Source: Otis tarda | Taxonomy: Eukaryota > Chordata > Aves > Otidiformes > Otididae | DNA length: 64,000 nucleotides | Direction: 5' to 3' | Assembly: GCA_026413225.1 (NCBI GenBank) | Contig: CM048552.1 | Location: 195,065,553-195,129,552, forward strand | Shown: in pieces, positions 42,001-54,000 of the stretch | Layout of the letters: every line of letters starts with the position of its first letter | Position numbering within the stretch: position 1 is the first letter of the stretch | Translations under genes and position numbers: made by a program | Notes under the pieces: generated by a model | Seen by the model: the letters and a program-made list of their open reading frames with translations, nothing else | Told to the model about the DNA's origin: nothing | Databases searched by the model: none

Positions 42001-45000
42001 TTTTCAGTGCACTAGTTTAAAAGTTTAACCATTGAAGATAAAATACAGTGCCAAACTCTTAATCCACAGACATTCACACTTTTCATTAAGATAGTACATA
42101 AGTATGTTCAAAGATGGAGAAGGCTATCTCTGTGGAAGTGATGATTTATTCAAATATTAGTATAAAGCTCTGATGATTTCAGTCCTTTTCCTAAACCATT
42201 ATCACATCTGGGCTTGTCATTCAAAATGTCTTCCTATAAAGTTTCTGTTACTAATATTTATCTAGTTTTAAAATGAAAATATTTCAAGCTTTGAAAATAC
42301 TTCCAGTATTTGAAGATTTAAATGGAAAATCATTTTGAATCAAGTGAAAGGCACTGTATATTAAGAAGTAACATTTCTGCTAGGAACACAAAATTCTTAT
42401 GTGATCCAAGCTGAATGACATCTGTATACTCCAAGTAGTGTTAAATTAAATTTGAAGGGCAACTAAAGTTGTTAGCTTTCAGTCTCCACTTAGCATGGAA
42501 TAATTGGAAAATCCAAGCTAGTTTTTCAACTAAAAAAAGTATATCAGACATTGTAATTACAAGTTTTCATGTAAATTTCAAACTAAGCTTGATTACATCC
42601 AGTTTAAATACTGATAGATCTACCTAGCAGCTCTTTAAAAGTAATAAGAAGACTGTTATTGATAAAAAGAAACAAAAGAACCCTACACAAGTCAGTCAGT
42701 CATCTAATTAACCAAAAGAAGAACCCAAAAACACATATCCAGTTCGCACTCAAGTGCAAGGGTTCTATCTCTGTAGGAGGCACCATTAGTGGAAGACCTT
42801 AAAACAAAACACTACAGGCCTCCAGGCCAAGCTTTTTACCAAATGCAACATGCTTTTTAAAGCCAGTAAAAAAAAAAAAAACATTATTCTAAAACACTTC
42901 CAATTATATAAAACAGGATCTTATGCCTTAGGCTAACAAACTTGTCACTGAATAACAGCATATGATATTTGTTGATTTTGTACCATAATGTTCTGAAGGC
43001 ATCACCACTAGTTCATAGTTCTTGTAAGTAAACATAATTTTCAATAGCAAAAAACTAGTAATAAAGATTCTTCAATGCCAAACGAACTAGCAAAAATTTG
43101 GCACTTCTGGCTAATACTGGTACCATACAAATTCGTTATAACAAGTATTTTAATATTTTAAAACTTGATATATTTGCCCTGTAGAGCATTTCAGTTTAAT
43201 GAATAGGACCCACTACAAGCAGCCCAGACAGGTCAGCCAGATTCCCTACAGTGACATTCTACAATTTTTAAAGTCACAGCTGGTCCTAACAGTGAACAAA
43301 TTTAGTGTCACAACTTAGATCAGATTCTGACAAAGTAACACACTGCCTAATTTTAAGCAAGGTTAATATAAAACTACACAATAAAAATTAAGTGCTATAA
43401 AGATTTCAGTATCCTTTCCCATTAGCACTTCAATCTCATACAGACTCAAGTCAAAACGTAACACTGTGTGCTAATAGCTTGATAACGCTATGACTAACTC
43501 CACACTTTACCAGTTAAGGAGAGAGTAATAACTAAGCTGTTGGGGGGTACTTTATTAATTTATTTTTAGAAAAGGAAAGGTGAGCTTGAATAAAAGCTGT
43601 TTAAGACATCTCAGTCTTACTAGAAAAATGTAAGTTTCAGCCTCATGCATTTACAGCTCTTAGTTCACAAGGCTTTAATTTCCTTAAAAATCTTTTACTT
43701 TAGTCCCATTAATAGTAACAGGCAGACTAGCCACCATCATTTTAACTTCTATGCTGTTCAAGATTGCTCAGGGAAGGTGCAGGTGAGGCAGTGGTTAAAA
43801 CTCTAGCTGCTACTGCACAAAAGCATGACCAGCCTCCCTGCTACCAATAAAGCTGTGCTGAGAGCAAAAGTGCTAAACTAGGGAGAAAGCTTGTATGCAG
43901 ACAAGACTTAAGCATAATTTTAGTAACTCTAACTTCAAAAAACCGCACAAAAATTGTGCTTTAGTGTGCACACCACAGTCCTGGTGTCCTGACTATCCAT
44001 CCCAGGACACCAGTGGAGCGCATCTTTGCTCCCTTTCTTCCATATGGCCAGGATCCACTGGCTTGCTTTATTTCAGTAGAAGCCAGACATGTCTTGGCCT
44101 ACAGAGAGAACATAAATAGGGTGCCTATCTACACCCAGGAACTGGGAAAAAAGTCCCTGATCCCACAGCTTAGATGTAGCTACTAAACTTTTGACTTAAG
44201 AACAAAAATTTTAAATAAATTATTTGTCTTTTCCAGAGAAAGAATAGTAGTTAATTCTAAATTAATTTTATGATTTAACCATGTAAACATCAAGTATTTT
44301 TTAAAAGAGAGACTAACCATCCTGATCCAGCAATACTAGAGTACCATATATTAGATTTTAGTCAAAAACTTTAAAGCCTAGATTAGTTTGCTTGTTTTAT
44401 TCTTATCTTCAAGAACAGCAACAGTAGGTCAGGTATCACATAGACACCCTCTCCCTCCACTTTACACATACCTTATTTCATAGTCTTTTCTCCCATAACC
44501 TTCTATCTCCCATAACCTTTATCTATCCCACTCTTCAGGATCTAGATCTTGCAAAAAAATACACGATTTTAACTTCTAGTAGATAGTTTATCAAATTCAC
44601 AGCATCATCACACTGCAAATATTTGCATTTTACTGCAGCAAATGGCCATCTGAAAACTCAAATAAGGAAAAGGAAATGAAGAGGAGACAATCTTTAAATA
44701 TTTAAAGATTCCTGCAAAACTGAAACAACAGATTCTTCCTTTTCCACAAGGAAGACGACAAAAATTGGCAGCCTTAATCTGAAGCTAAGAAGTTTTAAGT
44801 AAATTGTTAGGAAAAAGCCAAGCAGTGAAATCAGTAATTCAGGAAAGCCATTTCCTTTCTAGCAAGCTTTTAAGACTTTAAGATATCTCTGAAATAGTCC
44901 AGGCCTGACTAACGGCTTCTAAAGCCTGCTTTTGAGCTACAGGAGCAGAAAGGATGACTTCACATTTCATCTAACCCTATTTTCTAAGAGTTTTAAGTAC

Positions 45001-48000
45001 TCTTGAAGTGCCACTCAAGACATGAAATCTACCTCTACTGCTCCAGGTCCTCAACTGAGTTGCATGGAGGGTAACAGTATTCCAACTGAAAACAGTAAAC
45101 AAATTGTTGTCTACTTTTCTTGACATGCTTGACATAAGTTAACGGCTTTGTTCTATCTGCATTACTTTCGTAGTTGGCATATTTTTGGCTTTTGATACAC
45201 TTTGCCAAAACAACTAACCTATACATACTTCCATTTGCTCCTTTCACTACAAAACGTTACAAAATACCTCAAGGTATAAAGTCACCTGACCTCAGGTGTA
45301 TTGGTACAGGTTAGTTCTGCCCTTTTTTTTTTCTCTGCCCTCTCTTTATTCCTACCCCTAAGAGAATACTCAAAGTCATGCCAAAAGTGGCATCAACTTA
45401 CTGAACTTATTAGCAGTTCTCTTGAATCCAGTCTAGGAAAAGGAAGCTCAAATCCCTCACCTCAATTCATGAAAATGCAGGTATAACTTTAAATGTGACA
45501 TCCCAAGTGTATAACTTCCATACACAACTAATCCTGTGATGATCACAGAAAATATTTTTAAAAAACATGCAGCAGGGAGAAAGATGAAGGGAGAGGGAAC
45601 CACTTTGGTAACATTAGGCTGCACAAGCCACACTTCTAGCTGTATTAAAAACCCTGAAGTGTGACATTACTTGATCTCATGTTTTCTGTTTAAAACCAGA
45701 CTCTTTTGCAGTTGTCACTTCAACAAAATTTCCATGGATTAACATAGCAGCAACAGGAAGACTGTGGTCTATGATGGAAATTTAGAAGAGAAATACTTCA
45801 AAGACTTCATTTTGTGTTGTATTCAAAATGTTTTGGCATATTTGTCTTTTAAACCCATCTCCTTGCTATTACAAGGACCAGGGCTGGAAGCACATTGTAT
45901 TTTCCTTTTATGCAGAAGGCAAAGAAAGTCTAATAATTTGTCAAACTTCGGGTTGTTGCTGATAGGTCTCTAATTAAAACTATTCAAAATACAACTTCTG
46001 TTACAAGACAAGAGAAGGAAAAGGTGCCAATATGACTTCCAGTACACCTATGATAAACAATATTTTAGAAAATAAATGGTAGAACGAAGTTACCTGTACT
46101 TTTCATAATTTGCTGACATCAACAGATATCCATGTTCAAGTAAAATTAAGTTGAATTTATCTTATTTCTGTTAAATTATTAAATATTAATTAAATTCTCT
46201 ACATTCAGGAATACCTCTCTGAGAAGTGTTGCTTTGTATCAGAATATCAACTAAGGTGCCTTAAGTTATTTCCTTTGCCATATGTATCCATTCTTCATTA
46301 GCAGTGGGTCATGCATTTCCTGTTTTAGTCTTCTTACAGACATGCACACACAGAACCCACTGATTCACTCTACGTTCTAATATTCACTCACAACAGCAGA
46401 AGGGCCAGCAAAAACTGCTCCAACATCACCCTGACAAAGGGGTTGTTATAAAACAGTAAACCAGGCATCTGTCCTTCTATTCTACAGATATTTGCTCCAT
46501 TATCCTTCCTGTTCTACAGCATTTTTCATTTTACAGTTCCAAAGTGCTATATAAAAATGCATTATTAATTTTACATAAGAAAAAGGTAATATGCATTTAG
46601 ATATTCTCTCCTCATTGATTTGCAATAATTTACTATAACCATCCAATTTTGGAAAGAGGCTATACTATGTGTATTCAGAGATGTTACTTAAGAGTGAAGG
46701 CTCACATTCCAAGGGGTAAGTTAGAACAATACAGTAAATACCACTAATACAAGTAAATTCACAAGATTAAGTATCTGTTGTATAATTATTGCTAAGTCTA
46801 CCCTGCACTTTTCTATGTATCAGTAACTTTGCTCATCACAACGTTTGGATTTTTAGTCTAACACAAAGGAAGACTTAATAGAAAACTTTACACAAATTTA
46901 CTAATGTCGTAACACTAATAATCTATAACTTGAATGCACTCAGACCTGTAGCAGGCTGTTGCTGCTGAGTAAGTGTTGCAGCCATCGCAACGGCTGCTGC
47001 ATTTGGTATGCTGCTGAATGGGGTCGGTCCAGTGGTAACACGTGGTGCGCTCTGCCACTTCTTAGCTTCTGCTCGTCTTGCCTCAAACACATCCATGGCA
47101 TCTCCCAGAAAGGTTTTCCTGTAGCCAAGGTATTGGTCTTTGAGCATCTGAAGGGGGTAGGGGGAAGCCATTTTAGTTCAACACATTTGACATAAAACCA
47201 TAACTTAAGAGACACTGAATTCTAAAAAACAAAAAAAGAAACAAAAAAAAAAAAACCAAAAAAACCAAACCAAAACAAAACAAAAAAAACCAAGCCCCTC
47301 ACAACCTGACAGGATCTACCCCATAACCTGAAAGGATCTAGTCAGCCTATGAGTTGCAGAGAACTGTTTTGCATTACCTACAGCCAGAATAGGTTCCTCA
47401 CTTAAATTCTGCACAGCAGTCAAGCGTAACAGAATGGTATCAAAATCTTTCTAAGCTGGTGTAAATCAGCACAATTCAATTTATATCACTGTACTATCTG
47501 ACCTAACAGGCAAAGTACAGCCACCTTACTAGCTTATAACAATATAACACATTCTTCTTCAGTGCTACCCTTTCTGCAGAGTCTGTTTTTGCTCCCCAGT
47601 CACCTTCACCTGTATTTCTTTCCTTCCTTTCACTCTTGCATTTATTTCTTAGCACAAAGCTAAAGAAGCTACTAGAATCTTAGAATTCACTTGTTTCTGA
47701 TGCATTTCATCAATGAGGTAGTGCAGTGCAAATGCAATAGATCATTCTGCTTTAGTCTAATAAGTAGCCCACATGTGTTGTATCATGTCCAGCTTTCCCT
47801 TGCCTATGTCCCTTCGCCCCTCAAAACTCCACCTTCTGTGGCAACACCTGGCTTGGCCTTTTCATCATAAGCCATTTCTGCCTGTCACAGATGAGAGAAC
47901 TATGGATATCTTGCCTAACATAAAAACAATAAATGGCTTCAATTAAAGAACTGATAGAATTATTTCAAGCTTCTAACAAAGAATCTTTAAACGCAGTAGA

Positions 48001-51000
48001 TTTATTAAAACCAAAGAACAGTAGGTTCAACTGAATTTTATGAAAGGCATATGATGTCCTGTGTTCCTAGTTAAGGATATGCTTGTTTCCAGGAAGAGGA
48101 GCTTACAGTCCAAAAATTCTGACTCAGGATTTGAACAACTGTAATCCTATGTCTATGAGCATCAGCATGAAACACACAGAAAGAACGACCTCATTATCAC
48201 ATCGAGAGTGTTGTCTTTGGAGAGAAAAGACATCTATAGAACTCTGATGAGATTCAATACAATGCCATGCTGAGTGCCACAGGAGCTGACAAATGCCATT
48301 AGACACTGCAGAACAGTTCTTAAGGCTAATTTATGCAGAATGACTTAATTACAATCTCTATCTGATTTGTGCCCAAGCACATTTTACTATTCACTGGCCT
48401 TGGATATAGAATGTATTTATATGTTCATATATGATATAAATATATTTAACAACTATCCCTGTGAAAGATGTTTCAGGCCATACTTTTGTACAACTTCAAA
48501 GCTTTGGATCAAAGTGCATATGCAAACCAGGAAGCCTACTTCAGACAAAGGAATGAATTGTGGTCACAGCTCTGCCTTAACCATATCACAACCATCAAGG
48601 CAGACAGCAGCTTCAAAACTGCTCTCCTAGCATCTCCTGGCTCATAAATTAAAACAGACGGTCAGAATGAAAGACTCACTTAAGCAGTACTTTCATGTTT
48701 CTGATTTTCCAAAATATCAGCCTTCATGTTTACCCACTAGACTAAATCTCAAAAAAAATTCCCCAAAAGAAAGAAAAATCATAGAATCATAGAATGGTTA
48801 GGGTTGGAAGGGACCTTCAAAGGTCATCTAGTCCAACCCCCCTGCAAGGAGCAGGGACATCCCCGACTAGATCAGGTTGCTCAGAGCCTCATCCAGCCTG
48901 GCCTTGAATGTTTCCAGGGATGGGGCATCCACCACCTCTCTGGGCAACCTGTTCCAGTGTTCTACAGCTTGCATTGTAAAAAATTTTTTCCTAATATCCA
49001 ATCTAAATCTACTACCCTCTATTTTAAAACCATTACCCCTCATCCTATCACAACAGGCCCTACTGAACAGCCTCTCCCCATCTTTCTTGTAGGCCCCCTT
49101 GAGGTACTGGAAGACCGCTATCAGGTCTCCCCGGAGCCTCCTCTTCTCCAGGCTGAACAGCCCCAACTCTCTCAGCCTGTCCTCATAGGAAAGGTGCTCC
49201 AGCCCTTTTATCTTCATGGCCCTCCTCTGGACCTTCTCCAGCTGGTCCACATCCTTCTTATGTTGAGGACTCCAGAACTGGACACAGTACTCCAGGTGAG
49301 GTCTCACCAGGCAGAGTAGAGGGGGAGAATCACCTCCCTCAACCTGCTGGCCATGCTCCTCTCCTCAAACCAACCCCTTAGTTTCAGACAACAGAATACT
49401 TCTTAAGCTGAAGTATTTACTATTCAGTCTTGCTAACATGGTACCGAAGACATTGTTGCTTAATTTCCATACCAATCCAGCTCTTCATATTGAAAAGCAA
49501 CAAAAAATGTACCTAGCACCAGTGCATGAGTTCCAGCTACTCTCAGATCTCAGAAGTGAAGAGTCCAGAATGCATTTGTGATCTTTTTTGTGTAATTCTG
49601 TGAAATTATGGTGCAGCTGGTATCTCCCATATCTGGTACCAAAACCAAGTTAACAAAGAGCAGCACAAATATCTGATGGTGGGTAGCTGTAAACCAGTGA
49701 ATATCCATGCTGACAGAAGCAATATAACACAAGGCACCTAGTTCATACACGATCCTCAGTATTGCTGAAATTTATTCAGGAAAAATAAGAAGTTTCAGAT
49801 GTTTAGAGAATTAGCAATACCGATCCCAAACACTTGTACTCTTCTCTAAGTTTTGGTGGGGTTTTTTTGTTGTTGTTTTTGGTTTTGGTTGAGGTTTTTT
49901 GTTGTTTTTGTGGGTTTTTTTTGTTTGTTTGGTTTTTTTAACCAAGAAGAATTCTGATGATCTCAAGAAAAATTAGATTGTAGAACACTCGTATTTTGTC
50001 AATATGTCCAGAACTGTGAATGAGAAATTCAAGCCCGAGTTCATGATGGAAAAAACAAGCCTAACTAGGACCTTTGATACATCAGCGTTTTTTTTTTACA
50101 GTAGTTTTTTTTTTCCTATACATATGACTTTCCATAAAAACCAGTTTGAAAAGAGTTAAGCAAGCCAGAACACAATTTTCACCAAAATTCTTTCATATGT
50201 TGAAAAATCTTACATATGAATACCTACTTTTTCTGTTACCTATTTATTTGAGTAAAAGTAGATTTAGATAATCTTAGCTTCAGATCAAGAGATCATAGGG
50301 CAAAAAGCAAAAACATACACACATGAGCTCAAAAGACAGATATTTTAAAAAATTGATCAACAATTAAAAAGGAAAAGGTTAACATTTTGTAACCTAAACA
50401 ATTGTGATCAGTTGCTATCATCACTATAAGTAAATAATTCAAATTAGACTTCAGCTGAACAAAAGTTGCTTTTTTAACTAAAGAACTTCTCCAGGGCAGT
50501 TTGGAAAATTTTAAAAGCAGTTAATTTAACAGAAGGAAAAAAAATACCTGAAGATATATTATATTTTCTAAGAGTGAGTCTTTGTAGTTCTTTCACTGAA
50601 TACCTAGGAACACATCAAAACAGCATACCTTTACATTTTCATGTATTGATTGAAGTTGTGCAGCTAAAGCTACAAATGTTTGATAGATTTTCTGCATAGC
50701 CATAGACAAATCTGTAAGAGGCATACAAAATATTGGTAAGTGACAATCTTACTAACAGAAGATTTAGTGTTTACACCACAGCAAGAAGCGCACTCAAAAT
50801 ACATACAGCACAAAACAGAAACAATTGCATGAGAACAAGTCAAAGTCTATAAGAAACACAGAATTTGAGAGCAATTGGGTGACACAAGTCACTCAAGGAC
50901 TACTTGAAAGGGCTTCCAATTTTATTTTGAAAAGCATTCTTCTCTCATTTGTTTTTACACACATGATAATTGCTTCCCTATTATTCTATCACTTAAAGCT

Positions 51001-54000
51001 AGAAAATATTATTTAATCTAACTTTATCTAATTACACAAGAGCATTTTACCTCAATGGTTTTTACATAAATACAGTTAAATCAGATTTTCTTGCATTTGT
51101 ATATATTTTCCACTCTTTTTGACCTAAAGCACAGTTAGGAGTTCAGTTGATTTTGCCAAGGAGAGAGCAGTAAAATGGAAGCTTTACTTACATTTTAAAG
51201 ACATGATTAACAACAGGAAGTCTTATTCTAGCTCTACCCACAAGCATATCATAAACATAGAACCACAGTGGGGAGCCTTCTTGCCTACATAAAGTCTTAG
51301 ATTTAGGACATCCTACTTCCCATGCAATTAAAGTGTTTTCAGTGCACTGACCCAAATAATGCAAAACTTTAGGATTAAAGGGCAAATCTCAAACGTTTTG
51401 GCAAAATGATGCATCTAAGGACAAAGAACGCTTTTCTGAAAGAAGCACTGAATGTATCAAAATGGAGGACAGAGAAGTGATGAAGTGGTCTTCCACTGTG
51501 AAAATATCAGCTTCTGCATTTCTTCTGAAGGATGCATATAAGCTACTGAAATCAAATAGTAGCTATCAAGTTCTTGAAGATATGTAGGTCTAGCAATGAT
51601 TCTTGAACTAAAAAGATCTGCCTCTCCATAGGGGAATTTCTCCATCGCAATTTGCATTTCCTTCTGAAAAACAAGAGCTGGGGAATATATCTCATGCCAA
51701 CCATGTGTTATGGAGGCAGTGGCATCTATGAAGACTGGCCACAAGTTTCCAAAAAGTCTGGAAGCAGTTTATTGATACTGAACACTAAACATTTCAAAAT
51801 TCTCAAGACATTCTGGGTCACGGTTTCCTGTACAGTAAAGGCTACATATGCAATACAGTGTTGACTAGATCACGAGATCATTTGCTGACAGTCTGAGTAT
51901 GCTGAGACAACAGATTGAGACTTGCCCACACAAGCAAAGAACCTTTAGACTATAACAGAAACTGTGCAGGCATCCCTCTTGTACTCTGCACAGACAAGAA
52001 GATCACATGGAAAGACAGAGGACTCCCACGATTCAGCAGATCTTCCATTCCAGAAGCCAATTCTAGACAGGTCACTTGTTTTTGACATAAAAGGTCCGGA
52101 GTCTAGGTACCATCCCATGATGGCAAGATGCTCAAGTATAATTTGGCACAAAAGACATGCACTTGAAATCACTGCTTATTGCAGGACCTGAACCTAAAAT
52201 GGCCCAAAAGATAAAAATTTCTTTGATCACAGGCATGGTAACCAACTAGAAGACTGTCCAGAGGTCAGTATTCCCTGAACAGAGAGATTCTTGCAAGATG
52301 GAATGATGTGTCAGCAAACAAGACTAAATTTTCTCAGTCAGTCAGACCTGAAGGCAATACCAACAGGCTCCAAACTCAGGAAGAGTTCCCATTTTGATCT
52401 GGAGCTGGCAGAGCAGACATCCATGGTTTTCTGCCCACTGCAAGAAGGCGCCAGACATCAGCCTTATAACAGCTAGATGCTGAAGGGAGGGTGATGGATA
52501 TAGTGGATGTGAAAACAAACCAGGCTTATAAATTGCACCTCAAGAACTGGATCCACTTTAAAAAGCTTAAGAACCTTTATGAATTTAACCTTTAATTCCA
52601 AATCTTTACACTGAACAACTGCAGAATCTATCTGAACACTTATTTCTGTATACTAAAAAAGACAAGCCAATAATAGTAAGAAAGGAGGTTAATTACTAAG
52701 TTTTTCTTATAGCTGTAAGATTTCTTATTTTTTTAATGCATGAAACATTAAAATTGAAACACTTGCCTTGTGGAGTTATGTGTGAATTATTTGCTTGAGT
52801 AGCAAGATGATTTTCCAGTTCTTCTATTTGTTGCCTGTATTGCTGTAGCTGTACTTCAAATTGCTCAACCAAGATTCTGAAGTAGCTAGATGAGTAAAAC
52901 AATGAAATTGTATCATTAAACTTAACTAGTTTGCCACTTTTTAAAGTTCTGATCTATATTAGCTGCCATTTTCATTTAATTAATTGCAACAATTATGTTC
53001 TATTACATTATTGATGTCCCTCTACTAATGGAACGAGATTAAGGACTGTATTTCCCGTCTATGAGAAAGATAAATTAAGTGTTAAGTGTAGAAATAAACC
53101 ACTGATTCTACGAAACATTCAGTACAAGCAGTACATTCTGCTATCAGAAGCAGAAAAAAAATTCATATTCACAGAATCATAAAATGGTTGGAAGGGACCT
53201 TTAAAGGACATCCAGTCTAACCTCCCTGCAATGAGCAGGGACATCTCCAACCAGATCAGGTTGCTCAGGGCCCCATCCAACCTGGCCTTGAAAGTTTCCA
53301 GGGATAGGGCATCCACCACCTCTCTGGGCAACCTGTTCCCATGTTTCACCACTCTCACAGTAAAAATTTTCTTCCTTATATCTAGTCTGAATCTGCCTCC
53401 TTTTATTTTAAAACCATTATCCCTTGTCCTATAGCTACAGGCCCTACTAAAAAGTTTGTCCTCATCTTTCTCATAAGCCTCTTTTAAGTACTGAAATGCC
53501 GCAATAAAGTCTCCCGAGTCTTCTCTTCTCGAAGTTTTATTATTGACTATTTTTTGTGAATAACAGTAACTCACTCTGCTGGGGCTGTATTTTCATGCTG
53601 GAGACCAGGAGGAGTTTTCTGTGTTCGTAATGCTATTTCTGCATTCTTTAGCTCCTAAATAAATAGGGAAAAATCAATAAAAGATAAGCTTCTGTATGAA
53701 GCATTCAAAAAGAAAAACAGATACAACTCAACTGTTCACTCCCATAAAGTATTTTCTTCATATACTTAACACTGTGATAGAATCTGACCAGAAATTCATC
53801 AAATAAATAGACTGCCAGAAAGTTGGAGAACTGCAAATACCAACAGAAGCTTGGGGAAGGAACAAACAACAGTACATACTGCAAGCACATTGAGCTCTCA
53901 GAAGTTGAGAAAATATTGCGCTGAACTGTCAGAGATAAGATCTAATTTGTATTGTACTTCAGAAATACTGTTTCAATTATTAAGGACTACAGGGAAAAAA

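Larger units (their letters stand above)
47148..50628 (-). other. NUP58: NUP58 intron with CR1 insertion (3.5 kb)
   Basis: It contains an A/C tract (47226-47291), the longest CR1 copy in the window (48779-49366) and a T/G tract (49856-49940). Short runs of T also occur near 50090-50115. Confidence 0.85.

Noticed and set aside
48804-49319. 171-codon + strand open frame
   Set aside because: Antisense of the CR1 ORF2 tail, which is recognisable on the - strand.
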